Positions 41,901-52,788 of a stretch of 64,000 nt of DNA are shown piece after piece. This DNA comes from Ichthyophis bannanicus (lineage: Eukaryota; Chordata; Amphibia; Gymnophiona; Ichthyophiidae), in contig CM066031.1 of NCBI GenBank assembly GCA_033557465.1, positions 1,669,974,800 to 1,670,038,799 of the forward strand. Direction: 5' to 3'. The notes beneath the pieces were generated by a model. That model was given only the letters and a program-made list of their open reading frames with translations, had not been told where the DNA came from and ran no database searches. The translations under genes were made by a program, and so were the position numbers. The first letter of the stretch is position 1, and each line of letters opens with the position of its first letter.

Positions 41901-43735
41901 TGATGCAGTGACTAGAAGGGAGGGGTGCTGTGTGGGACTGGAACTAGAAGGGAGCTGATGTTGGGGGAGGATTAGAATGGGATGGAGCTGGGAGAGTGAA
42001 ATGGAGAGGAGAAAATATTTTGTGTGGGAGGGAAGACAAATCTACAATTGGCCAGGTAAGTGGGGATTGAGGATGGAGGGGTAAAATTTGAGTGGATGAA
42101 ATAGGAATGAGGAAAGAGCAAAAGGAGAAAGATTAATATGTTAAAGCAGATGTAGAGGGAGAATGGAAAAAGCTAGAAGAGAGAAGGACAAATGGACAGC
42201 AGACGATGGAGAGTTAGCAGAAGGCACGAAGAAACCAGAAGAAAGTGGCTGGAACTGAAAAAAAATGCACAAAAGGTAGAAAAATATCTTTATTTTGAAT
42301 TTATTAACTGGAATATGTCAGTTCTGGGAAATGTGCATCAATAACGTCTGCGCTTTGTTTAGTACAAGAGGAAATTAATTTATAGTTTTATTTCTACAGT
42401 GTTGTTGTACATTCCAAGTTTGGCTTTTGGGGGGTCCCAGTTTAAATTGTCTTGTTTCTAAATTTGGTTCCTTGTTTGGTGATGGTGTATTCTGCATGTG
42501 TAACTGAGCTGAGGTATTCTGTTTATGTAATTCCTATTTGACATTGCTACTTGTTCTCTGTCCCCAGTAGGTCATGTATTGTTATTCTCTGAAATGTATT
42601 GATTTAATATTTGCAGTGTTGCCTTTTGATAGGTAGGGTATGGTGCTTTGTGAGTCCTGGTAGTGCTGTTAGGATATGGCGGGTTTGCTATGGGTTCTAA
42701 ATGGGCAGTGTTTGTTTGTAGTAGTTCCTAATGTGCCTGGCGGTTGCCACTGGATTATAGAAATGTAGAAATCTTTTAGTCTTTCTTTATTCATGCACTC
42801 ATTAAGAGGCATGTTTACTAAAAGTTAGGGTATGGTAACATTATGCAAATATTTATGCAAATGAGGTCCCTTATGCAAATGAGGTCCCACGTCTCATGCG
42901 GCCCCCGGGTTATTTTACAAGTCCTCATTTGACCCTCAAAGCAATTTGAGTTTGAGACCCCTGTTTTAGAGACTGGAAGTCCTAAATGAGAAGGATCAAA
43001 AGCAACAAAAAGCTGAGAAGACTTTCGATGTTGCTGTGTCCTGTGGAGGTAAAAAGGCAAGAGCTCTTTTACAATCTAGAGTATGAAGGGTCCTCTCTGC
43101 ACTGGATGCATGAGGAGCTGGAAAAAAGACAGGTAAATATACCTCTTGATTAAGATGAAAAGGGGAGACCACTTTAGGCATAAAGTGGGGATTGGTCCTA
43201 AGGACCACCTTATCATGATGGAACCTTGTATAAGGTGGATTAGCCACTAGAGCTTGCAGTTCACTGATACGGCGAGCTGAGGTGACTGCAATAAGAAAAA
43301 TAACTTTCCAAGAAAGAAATTTCAAGGAGGTAGTGGCTAAGGGTTCAAAGGGTGGCTTCATAAGCTGACCAAGAACCAAGTTTAAGTCCCATGCCACCGG
43401 AGGAGGTCGAATGGGAGGTTTAGTTAAGGTTAGGCCTCTCATGAATCTTGCAATAAGAGGATGAGAGGAAACAGGTTGTCCATTGATGGGCTTAAAGGAT
43501 GCTGCAATAGCACTCAAATGGACTCTTACTGAATTCGTTTTGAGTCCTGCATTGGAGAGATGCAGGAGATATTCCAAAAGAGAATTCAAAGGAAGTGCTA
43601 GAGGGGTAAGACCCTTTTGAGCACACCAAATGGAAAATCTTTTCCATTTAAAAGCGTAAGAACGCCTAGTGGAAGTTTTCCTAGAGGCATGGAGGATATC
43701 CTTCACTTGCTGCGAAAGATTGAAGTGTTGAAGGT

Positions 43736-45790
43736 CTAGGCCTTCAGTAACCAAGCTCTGAGGTGAAGGGACTTGGGGTTTGGGTGCCACAAAGTCCCCT
43801 CCTCCTGAGACAGAAGATCTGGAGCCGCTCCCAAGTCCAGGGAGGGGGCTTGGGAGAGATGCAGAAGTAGAGGGTACCACACTTGGTGGGGCCAGCGTGG
43901 AGCTATGAGGATCATGGACCCTTGATCCCTTTGAAGTTTGAACAGAGTCTTGGGAATCAAAGGAATGGGTGGAAAGGCATATAGGAAGCCCTGACCCCAA
44001 TGAAGGACGAAGGCATCATTGGCCTGAACTCCCTGACACGGAATCCTGGAACAGAACCGGGGAAGTTTGGCATTCCACGGACTTGCAAAGAGGTCTATGT
44101 CCGGGGTCCCCCATTTCTGGAAGATTCTGAGTACCTGATCCATGTGTAGGGACCATTCGTGTGGAAGCAGAACTTGACTGAGTCTGTCTGCCCAAGAGTT
44201 TTGGATTCCTGGAAAATATACTGCCAGGAGATGGATTTGATGCTCTCTGGGAAGGCCCATAATCTTAGAGCTTCGTTGCAAAGCGACAGAGAGCCAGTCC
44301 CTCCTTGTTTGTTTATGTAAAACATGGCTACTTGATTGTCCGTATGAATAAGGACCGTCATGTTGCTGAGGAGGGTATGAAAAACTCTGAGAGCTAGAAA
44401 GATTGCTCGAAGTTCCAAGTGGTTGATATGAAGGATGGTCTCCTGTGGAGACCAAGTGCCCTGAGTGGAGAGATCTTGAAGATGAGCTCCCCAACCTGTT
44501 TGGGAGGCATCTGTTGTGAGGGCTGCTTGGGGCAACAATGGTTGAAAGGGGGCCCCAACAACAGATTTTGAGTGGACACCCACCATTGGAGAGACCAAAA
44601 GAGACGTTTGGAGTTTGCTATTTGGTCTGAGAGAGCTCCTGATGCTTGAGTCCACTGGGTGGACAAAGTCCATTGAGCTGCTCTCATATGTAGGCGAGCA
44701 TAGGGCACCACATGTACTGTGGAGGTCATGTGGCCTAATAGTTGTAGCATCTCCCTGGCAGTCAAGTGGCTTCTGGACTGAGTCTGGGAGGCTAAGTGCA
44801 CTACATGTTGGCAACGGGCCTGAGGAAGATAGGCCCTTGCAGTGGTGGTATCCAACCAGGCCCCTATGAATTCCAGGGACTGAGTAGGGGTGAGTTGAGA
44901 CTTTGGCAGATTGATCACAAGTCCCAGATACTGCAGAATGCGTCTGGTGCGATCCAGGGAAGTCTGAGCCTCGGACTGAGATGGAGCTCGGATGAGCCAG
45001 TCGTCCAGGTATGGGAAGACAAAAATTCCCAGGGCTCGTAGAAATGCAGCTACTATTGCCATGCATTTGGTAAATACCCTTGGAGCAGAGGCTAGACCGA
45101 AGGGAAGTACTCTGTATTGGAAATGTTTCCCTGGAACAGAAACCGTAGGAATTTTCTGTAGGATGGATGGATGAGTATATGTGTGTACGCATCCTTGAGA
45201 TCTAGAGAACAAAGCCAATCCTGACTCTGTAGGTATGGAAGGAGAGTACCTAGAGAAAGCATCTTGAATTTCTCCTTGCATAGGAATTTGTTCAATTCTC
45301 TGAGATCTAGAATGGGTCTGTACCCCACTGTTTTCTTGGGAATGAGAAAATAAGGGGAGTAAAACCCTGACCCCTGTTGAAGAAGAGGAACCTCTTCTAT
45401 TGCCCTTTGGGCGAGAAGAGTGGTCACCTCCTGACCCAACAGGTTCAGGAGAGATGGGGGAGAATTGAAACATCTCACCATGGTATGGGGAGGAAGGCTG
45501 GAGAAATGTAGTTTGTAGCCCTCTCTGATGATAGAGAGGGTCCATTGTTCTGATGTGATTTGCTCCCATCTGGGAGCAAAATGAGTTAACCTTCCTGGAA
45601 TGGTGAGAGGCTCTGGATGTTTTAGAGCCAGAAAGGTTAAGTTCTCTAGAGTTAAGTCAAAAACCCTGAGGGGGTTGGGACTGCTGGGCTGTAGCAGCCC
45701 CTGCAGGTTTTGCCCTGGCCTGTTTAGGCTGCTGACGCTTAGGAGCAAAGCGAGCTGCAGAAGATTGTTGGCCAGTATTTGTAGCAAATC
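43736..45790 (-). pseudogene. RT-RNase H-methyltransferase-like polyprotein, frameshifted (copy I)
   Basis: RT starts in one frame (45787-45092: GYRPILDLRELNKFL). It shifts near 45125 into the frame with VLPFGLASAPRVF and PYLDDWLIRAPS near 44985-45010. A second shift near 44560 precedes TTDASQTGWGAHL, HLELRAIFLAL and TDNQVAMFYINKQGG. A third near 44250 precedes PGIQNSWADRLSQ and the methyltransferase-like DIDLFASPWN and LYAFPPIPLIPK (44494-43736). Domain order is complete but three indels disable it. Confidence 0.86.
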
Positions 45791-47483
45791 TGGCCTTCTT
45801 ATAGAAAGGCTTCTTGAAAGATTTTTTCTTGACAGGGGCAGAGGTAGACTTAGAAAGTCTATCTAAAGCAGCATTTTCTGCATCCATTTGGGTGGCTTTG
45901 ATTTGCCACTCCTTACCAAACAGATTCTCACCTGTACAGGGCAGATTTCCCAACCCATCCTGGACCCAGGGTTCTAGGTCAGAGGCCTGGAGCCAAGCAA
46001 TTCTGCGAGCCGCTATGGCAATACCTGAGGCTCTGCTAGCACCCTCAAAGGAGTCAAAGGCTGCTCTGTTGGAGAACTTTGAAATATCTTGGGTATGCTT
46101 TAGCAAAAGAAGGAATTCCTCCTTTCTATCCTCTGGGATAAAGGGGAGAAAATGGCGTATTTTCAATGCAATCTCCTTCAGAAACATGCCCATATAGAGG
46201 CTGTATGAGTTGATTCTGGCAATAAGCATACTTGCTTGGAAGATTTTTCTACCAAAAGCATCCAAAGTCCTACATTCTCTTCCTGGAGGAGTAGAAGAGT
46301 GTCTTTTGGTACTCTTTATCCTTTTCATAGCTGACTGCAACACAATAGAGTGGTGAGGGAGCTGAGTTTTTTGAAAACCAGGAGAAGGAGGGACACGATA
46401 CATGGTGTGTCCAAATGACGAGAATGTGGAGATAGGGTGAGAGGAGTCTCCCATAAGTCCATCATGTGTTCTTGAAGAATTTCATGAATGGGCAAGGTGA
46501 CTGCCTCTTTGGGAACCTTAGAGTATCCTAAAATATCCAATTTGTTTGCTCTAGGTTCTTTTTCAGAGGTTACTGAAATAGAGAGACCTTTAGCTACTTC
46601 AATGATGAAGTCTTGAAAGGACAAATCCTCTGGAGGAGACATTCTCCTCTTTGGAGAAGAGGGCTCTTCAGATAGAGTAAGGGATACTTCAGCAGAGTCA
46701 TCTGATGAATCAGAATCATCAGAAGACTCGAAGTATCGTCTGTTTGCTTCCAGGGATCGATAAGCGTATCGACCGGTATCGACATCGGGGGTACCCGGAA
46801 CTGGATCGGTATCGGGGAAAACCCTGGAACCGGGAACCGGAATCGGTATCCTGGTCGATGTGGATGCCCAGGGTACCAGTATCGTTTTTGCTACCGGAAC
46901 CGGAGTCGGTACCGCTGGCTGCGGTACCGAGGGTGTCACAGCTCTAATAAAAGCCATAATGGCCTGCTGCATGGATTGAACTGTATGATCCATAGACGCC
47001 ACGACTGTGGATGTCAGTACCGGCAGATTGAGCCGGTACCCCAGAGCAGTCTAACAGGTGATCGGTCGAGGCCGTGCCATCGATGTCAACCTGTAACCCC
47101 ATAGGAGGAGCTTTGGAAGCCGGAGCTTCCCGCCGGGGTTGTTTGGCTGGGGCAGGGTCCTCAGGGTCCAGCCCGGGGGCATCTCGATACTTGGAGGGAG
47201 ATTTGCCCTTTGAGGACCTGCCAGAGGAATGTTTGGTTACCTGAGATCCATCAGGAGAGGAAGACCTGGAAGATGTCGATGCTGGAGTATCTGTAGAAAA
47301 CAGCATGTGAAACATGGCTGCCCGGTTTTGTAAGCCACGTTTAGACATCAAAGAACAGTATGGGCAATACGGAATGGAGTGGTCAGGCCCCAAACATTTA
47401 AGACACCATTCATGGGTGTCTGTGACTGATATAGTACCGCTACACTTGGTGCATTTTTTAAAACCAGAGGCTGGTTTCTCCAT
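45657..47483 (-). pseudogene. Gag-like protein with zinc finger, two frameshifts (copy I)
   Basis: It starts at 47483 with an intact finger: KKCTKCSG, H-x3-C-x2-C in HEWCLKC, GPDH and C-P-Y-C. The frame changes near 47020 and returns near 46430. The middle part is rich in Ser and acidic residues and is coded by repeated GGTACCGG/GGTATCG-like text at 46760-46930. The C-terminal core (LYMGMFLKEIALKIRHF, SDLEPWVQDGLGNLPCTGE) and the Lys/Gln-rich tail match the other alpha gags. Confidence 0.84.
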
Positions 47484-48264
47484 GAGGGAGAATTCTGTGA
47501 AGGCCTAGAGGCCTCACAGAACAAACACACCAAGTGGGGAAAAATAAGATTTTTTTTTTTTTTAAAAGAAATAAAGAAAAAAGACCGGCGGTACCGGTCC
47601 GGAATCGGGGAAGGCAGACACGCGGCCAAAGAAACAAATTAAAATAACTTCTTCAGCGGTGACAGGAACCCGACCTGCTGGCTCCGCGGAAAAAGAAGAA
47701 CTGAGGAGAGTTGGTCAGGAAGGCGGGAAGGCAGCGCGCATGCGCAGTGGGAGGCCCCAAAAGCTTTCCTTCTGGGAAGCTGGGGAGCTTTCCGCACGGG
47801 CTCCGTCGGTACCGACGTACCCCATATGTGAGGACTTATTCCTGCTTGTTCCTGGAGATTTGTAATTCCTGGAGTGTAGCCGGTCTAGTCCCAGACCTCT
47901 GGGTTCCCTATCTCATCCAGCAGCTTTGGAGACTGAGAAACTCCTCCCTTTTATGATGTCACAGGTATATCTTCCCGAGATCCACCTCTTGCCATCAGTA
48001 ACCTATTGACAAAGCAGACTCATCAGAGACACAAGCAAAAATGCAACTAAATTCAACTAAAATTCAACCCTCCACACTTATGCCAGGTGAACACCCCCCT
48101 TGAACTAAACTGTCTGACAACAACTGTGACTTAAACTTACGCAGGCTGGCCCTTTCCCCCAATGAACAGAACAACCTGCCATAGAAAAACAGGAAGAGAT
48201 CCCCTTACCTGTAAATATCCGGAGCACTGCAAGCCCATTAAGAATTGCAACCCTAGGGAGGGAT

Positions 48265-48352
48265 ACGGGACTAGACCGGCTACACTCCAGGAACTACAAT
48301 TAGCAGGTAAGTCTAATTTCACCTTCCTGATCGTCTAGTCCCGGACCTCTGG
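48265..48352. repeat. Internal complementary region (copy H)
   Basis: GGGACTAGACCGGCTACACTC through TAAGTCTAATTTCACC is the reverse complement of the left end (39931-39954 plus 47858-47892). TTCCTGATCGTCTAGTCCC through CCTCTGG is the reverse complement of the right end at 53735-53767. It therefore proves that the 24 bases at 39931 belong to H. Confidence 0.88.
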
Positions 48353-48376
48353 ATAAGTACTAGAGCAGTGAGAAAT

Positions 48377-51300
48377 TCAAATCCGGGAGGGCCTCGGAAG
48401 ACCAGTCTGAAGTACTGCTGATCCAAAAGCGGTCTCCTCCGCCCTCTGCACATCAAGACGGTAATGCTTTGCAAAAGAATTCAGCGACGACCAAGTAGCC
48501 GCTCTACAAATCTCCACTGGAGACACGAGACGCACCTCGGCCCAGGATGACGCTTGCGCCCTAGTGGAATGAGCTCGCAGCCCTTCCGGAACCGGGCAAC
48601 CTCTCAAGATATAGGCCGAGGCAATAGCCTCCTTGACCCACCTAGGGATGGACCCCTTCGACGACGCCTCCCCTTTCCTGGGTCCCGCGAAGAGGACAAA
48701 AAGCCTGTCGGACTTGCGAAAATCGGCCATACGCCGAAGATACCTTTTAAGCGCTCTCCGAGCATCCAATAAGTGCAACCTTCGCGGACCCGAAGAATCT
48801 GCAGACCGCGAAAACACCGGTAAAGAAATTTCCTGTTTCACATGGAAAGGCGAGACCACCTTAGGAAGGAAGGCCGGCACCATTCGCAACACCACCTTCG
48901 ATGGATAAAATAAGAGATAAGGCTCCCTACAGGAAAGCGCCTGCAACTCGGAGACCCTCCACGCCGAGCAGATGGCCACCAGAAACACAACCTTCAAAGT
49001 GAGGTCCTTGAGCGACGCTCGAGACAGAGGTTCAAAAGGCTCGCGCTCCAGAGCGTCTAGAACGGACGGGAGATGCCACTTCGGGACGAACGGTCGCACC
49101 GGCGGGCGCAGTAAGGACCCCGCCCGCAAGAAACGTTTAACATCCGCATGGCAGCCGAGCGTCTGACCCCCTATCTTGCCTCGGTAACATGACAAGGCCG
49201 CAACCTGAACTCGCAACGACGACGCTGCGAGACCCTTAGCAAAGCCATCCTGCAAAAAATCTAAGATCTGTGGAACGGAGGATCTCAAGGCCTCGAACTT
49301 CCTGTCCAGGCACCAGGCTTCGAAAACCCTCCAGACATGGACATATGCTAGCGAGGTGGAGCTTTTCTGAGCCTTCAAAAGGGTAGAGATAACCGCCGAT
49401 GAATAGCCCCTTGCCTTCATCCTTGCCCTTTCAAGAGCCAGGCCGTAAGCAAGAATCGACCCACGTGCGGCATGAACAGAGGACCCTGCGTTAGAAGATC
49501 CGGGCGAGACGGAAGCCGCCAAGGCTTCGCCACCACCAACCGAATCAGATTCCCGTACCACGGCCGCCGAGGCCAGTCCGGAGCGATCAGAATGACCTGA
49601 CCCCTGAACCGCTGCATTACTCTGCCAATGAGAACCCACGGAGGAAACACATACAGCAACTGTCCTACAGGCCACCGCATCCAAGCCTTCTGACATCCTT
49701 TCTCTGCGCCTGCTGTAAAAACGGCTGGCCTTCGCCGAGGCAAAGGTCGCCATGAGGTCCATGACCGGCGCTCCCCAACGGCGCACTATCATTTCGAAGA
49801 CTTCGGGATGGAGGACCCACTCCCCCGGATCCACTCGAACCCGACTGAGAAAATCCGCCCGCACGTTGTCCACTCCGGCAACATGCGCCGCTGACAGGTC
49901 CAGAAGGTGCACCTCGGCCCACTCGCACAAGACTCCTGCCTCGACTTCCAGCCTCGTACTGTTGGTGCCTCCCTGTCGGTTGACATAAGACACCGCTGTG
50001 ACACTGTCGGAAAACACGCGGACCGCCTTGCCCTGAACCAGCTGTTGAAACTCCCGCAGCGCTAGCGTTACCGCCCGCAACTCCAGCCTGTTGATGGACC
50101 ACGCTGTCTCCTGAACCGTCCATTGGCCCTGCGCAAACATACCGAGGCAGTGAGCGCCCCAGCCCAAGAGACTGGCGTCGGTCATTACGGGCACCCAGGC
50201 CGGTGTAGTCAGCTCCCTTCCCCTCGCCAAGGACTCGGGAAGCAACCACCACTGCAGGGACTGACGAGCATCCTCCAGACAGGGCAACTTCCTGGACAGG
50301 GGATCCTGTTGGTGCGACCATCGGTGAAGTAACGCTCTCTGCAGAGGCCTCATGTGAGCTCTCGCCCAGGGGACTGTCTCTATTGCTGCAGCCATCGTGC
50401 CCAGCAATTGAAGATAATGCCACGTCGAAGGCGCTTTGAACTGAAGAAAACGGGCTACCAGCTTCCGAAGACCCATTGCCCTTTCCTCCGTCAGAAACAC
50501 CTTTCCCACCTTGGTGTCGAAGCAAGCTCCGAGATACTCTAGAATCTGAGAGGGAACCAAGTGACTCTTCGTCAGATTGACAACCCAACCGAGCTCCTCC
50601 AAAAAGGCCACTACGCGAGCCGTGACCGAGAGACTCTTCGACCTGGACTTCGCACGGATCAGCCAATCATCCAGGTACAGATGCACTAAGATCCCCTCCT
50701 TTCGGAGAGCCGCCGCCGCCACTACCATAACCTTGGTGAAGGTCCGAGGAGCAGTCGCCAGGCCGAAGGGCAACGCTCGAAACTGAAAGTGACCGAAGGG
50801 GACAGCGAACCGGAGAAATTGGTGATGATTCTGTCTTATGGGGATGTGAAAATAAGCCTCCGATAAGTCCAGCGAGGTGAGGAACTCCCCGCTCTGCACC
50901 GCTACAATGACCGACCGTAGGGTCTCCATGTGGAAATGGAAAACGCGGAGGCAACGATTCACTCCTTTGAGATCCAAGATCGGACGGACGCCTCCGCCCT
51001 TCTTGGGGACGACGAAGTAAATCGAGTAGCGACCGGCGCCGCATTGGTCGGGCGGAACGGGCACTATGGCCTTGAGGTCGAGAAGCCTCCGGACCATCTC
51101 CCGCAACGCCTCGCGCTTGGCGGGAGACTTTCCAGGGGACATCACGAAGGACTCCCGCACTGGCCGCAAGAATTCGAGAGCGTACCCGTCTCGCACCACT
51201 TTCAGCACCCATTGATCCGAAGTTACTCGGGCCCAGGCAGTGTAAAACTCCTGCAACCGCCCCCCTACCGGGAGTAAGGGCGCCCGGGCCCCCCATATCT

Positions 51301-51532
51301 CATTGTTGCTTTTTGGCAGCGAAGGAGGAGGAGGAGGCTGACGGACCAAACCCTCGTCCCGCACCGCGAAACCCCCGAAAGGGCTGACTTCTATTAAAGA
51401 AACGTCCTCTCTGAGCAGCACTGAATCTTGGGGACTGAAAACGGCGAAAATCGCGCTGCTGCCCTCTGCCAGACGAGAACTGCCGGGCAGTCCGCGGCTT
51501 CTCCTCCGGCAACTTGCCCCCTTTAGATTCAC
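48377..51532 (-). CDS. RT-RNase H-tyrosine recombinase in one 1051-codon frame (copy H)
   Basis: RT has GGVRPILDLKGVNRCL, LPFGLATAPRTF and LYLDDWLIRAKS near residue 287. RNase H has MTDASLLGWGAHC near 449, RLELRAVTLAL and VDNVRADFLSR. After DLMATFASAKASRFYSRR the frame leaves the methyltransferase-like part, whose remainder lies in another frame (49743-49417, with LLYVFPPWVLIGRV). It enters a YR from about residue 690, with box I SAWRVSELQAL (the Arg before VSEL is kept) near 859, HSTR near 987 and the nucleophile in SFAKHYRLDV near 1022. An indel near 49,670 probably fused two normally separate ORFs. The first 80 residues or so overlap gag. Confidence 0.85.
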   Translation of the reverse strand: MNLKGASCRRRSRGLPGSSRLAEGSSAIFAVFSPQDSVLLREDVSLIEVSPFGGFAVRDEGLVRQPPPPPSLPKSNNEIWGARAPLLPVGGRLQEFYTAWARVTSDQWVLKVVRDGYALEFLRPVRESFVMSPGKSPAKREALREMVRRLLDLKAIVPVPPDQCGAGRYSIYFVVPKKGGGVRPILDLKGVNRCLRVFHFHMETLRSVIVAVQSGEFLTSLDLSEAYFHIPIRQNHHQFLRFAVPFGHFQFRALPFGLATAPRTFTKVMVVAAAALRKEGILVHLYLDDWLIRAKSRSKSLSVTARVVAFLEELGWVVNLTKSHLVPSQILEYLGACFDTKVGKVFLTEERAMGLRKLVARFLQFKAPSTWHYLQLLGTMAAAIETVPWARAHMRPLQRALLHRWSHQQDPLSRKLPCLEDARQSLQWWLLPESLARGRELTTPAWVPVMTDASLLGWGAHCLGMFAQGQWTVQETAWSINRLELRAVTLALREFQQLVQGKAVRVFSDSVTAVSYVNRQGGTNSTRLEVEAGVLCEWAEVHLLDLSAAHVAGVDNVRADFLSRVRVDPGEWVLHPEVFEMIVRRWGAPVMDLMATFASAKASRFYSRRRERMSEGLDAVACRTVAVCVSSVGSHWQSNAAVQGSGHSDRSGLASAAVVRESDSVGGGEALAASVSPGSSNAGSSVHAARGSILAYGLALERARMKARGYSSAVISTLLKAQKSSTSLAYVHVWRVFEAWCLDRKFEALRSSVPQILDFLQDGFAKGLAASSLRVQVAALSCYRGKIGGQTLGCHADVKRFLRAGSLLRPPVRPFVPKWHLPSVLDALEREPFEPLSRASLKDLTLKVVFLVAICSAWRVSELQALSCREPYLLFYPSKVVLRMVPAFLPKVVSPFHVKQEISLPVFSRSADSSGPRRLHLLDARRALKRYLRRMADFRKSDRLFVLFAGPRKGEASSKGSIPRWVKEAIASAYILRGCPVPEGLRAHSTRAQASSWAEVRLVSPVEICRAATWSSLNSFAKHYRLDVQRAEETAFGSAVLQTGLPRPSRI

Positions 51533-52788
51533 CTAAGTCCTTAACCAGCTTCTCCAAGTCTTCCCCAAATAAGAGGCGACCCTTAAACGGGAGCTTGCTT
51601 AACCGGGCCTTAGAGGCACTCTCCGCTGCCCAGTTACGAAGCCACAGGTACCGCCGAGCCGCCACTGCTGACGCCATGCTCTTGGTCAAACCCCGTATAA
51701 GATCATATTGAATGTCTGCTAAGTAGGCCGCGCCAGACTCCAACCTGGCCGCTTCACCCGATTCGGCTTCCTCAGGGCTCCCCTGAACCCGCTGCGACCA
51801 GCGAAGACAGGCTCTAGCGACCCATGCACCACAAATAGCCGCTTGAAGCGACAGCGCATTGACATCAAACACCTGTCTTAGCAGCACATCTAACTTCCTA
51901 TCCTGAGCATCCTTAAGAGCCGTACTACCTTCCACCGGAATGGTAGTCTTCTTGGTGACTGCCGAGACTGCCGCATCCACCTTGGGCGACTTAAACACCT
52001 CCTTATCCTGATCTGACAAAGGATAAAGGCAGTTCATGACCCTGGCACCCTTCAAAGGCGATTCCGGCAGGTTCCACTCCTCCTGTATCATCTCTCGGAA
52101 GACCCTATGAACAGGGAACACTCTCTGAGTTTTCCTAAAAACTTGAAGCAAGGGATCCTCTAAAGAGTCATCCTCTGCTGCACCGGGAACCGGCATATTT
52201 AAAACCTTGAGGGCCTCTAAAATCAACGCAGGAAGCTCTTCCCTGCGGAAGACGCGCACTACACGCGCCTGGTCCTCCCGCTCAGCCAGCTCACCTTCTT
52301 CCAGCTCCTCCTCAGCGTCCAAATCGGGGACCTCACCATCTGACAGCGGCCCCTCGGAGGTCACCGAACAGTCCGACAGCAGCCCCTCCAAGCGCGGTCT
52401 CTTGGCGCCACCGGAAGGGCCCTCGGCCGGAGCTAGTGGCGCGGACCTGTCGAGACCTCCGGGCCCCTGCCTGCGGAGGGGAGGCTAGGAAAGACTGCTG
52501 AAGGAGCGCCACAAAGGACTTGGAAAAAATGGCAGACAAGTTCGCGGGGAACGTCGAAGGAGTAGGGGACATGACTGGAGCTGACGAGGGGCCTGCCACC
52601 GGGTCCCCCAGGGCCAACTCCTGAAGTTGTGCGCTAGAGGCCTCCGACGCCCCGCCCTGACCGTCCCCTGAGGTATCACCGGGAGGATCCAGGGCGTCCG
52701 TGTCTCTTGCACAGGACTTGCACACACCCGAAGAAGACCCCTTCTTCATGCCACATACCAAGCACAGAGGCTTAGAAGGCATGGCCAA
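51300..52788 (-). pseudogene. Gag-like protein with N-terminal Cys finger, one shift (copy H)
   Basis: The start at 52788 (MAMPSKPLCLVCGMKKG) gives the beta-type double CxxC finger (CLVC...CKSC) and about 100 further codons. The body, 363 codons at 52391-51300, is in another frame; the change falls between about 52,445 and 52,485. The body has EEELEEGELAERED, TKKTTIPVEGSTALKDAQDR, GAWVARACLRW, LLFGEDLEKLVKDLGE and an Arg/Phe/Gly-rich tail. Because D and E also change frame in this region, a programmed shift is possible, but simple decay is more likely. Confidence 0.84.

Larger units (their letters stand above)
40703..42963. mobile_element. Complete non-autonomous hAT element, 2.26 kb
   Basis: Its termini are CAGGGGTCTCAAAC at 40703-40716 and GTTTGAGACCCCTG at 42950-42963, flanked by TTTTAGAG duplicated at 40695-40702 and 42964-42971. 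The duplication fits NNNTANNN, the pattern of Buster-type hAT elements. It has GCGGCCCGC subterminal motifs, a 130-bp-arm foldback at 40778-41065 and a G-rich minisatellite at 41085-41900, then about 1 kb of AT-rich DNA (42000-42900) with no gene. No transposase is present. Confidence 0.92.
40320..44000 (-). pseudogene. Tyrosine recombinase split by a hAT element (copy I)
   Basis: The N-terminal part is open from 44000 to the hAT border at 42971. It has QVKDILHASRKTSTRRSY, TSARRISELQAL and FVAFDPSHLGLPVSK. After the hAT element (40703-42963, with the 8-bp duplication TTTTAGAG) the frame resumes at 40702 with RTLSNWIAQCISFAY, VTAHNVRAMATSMAHL and TFTAHYCLDKD. All catalytic residues (Arg box, HNVR, Tyr) are present. 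Apart from the insertion no lesion is seen in the recombinase, which suggests the hAT hit a functional or recently functional gene. Confidence 0.87.
39955..47857 (-). mobile_element. DIRS alpha copy I (divergent subfamily), with hAT insertion
   Basis: The ends AGCACAGTTACTTACCTG and TTGTTCCTGGAGAT are alpha-type but diverged from A, B, C and F; copy J is its closest partner here. It carries left ITR (39955 to about 40140), ICR (40221-40316), YR (40320-44000, split by hAT), RT-RH-MT, gag and right ITR (about 47683-47857). The ITR keeps an NRF1-like GCGCATGCGC core, but TGACGTC has become TACGTCGGTACCGACG, a different palindrome at the same place. Confidence 0.92.
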
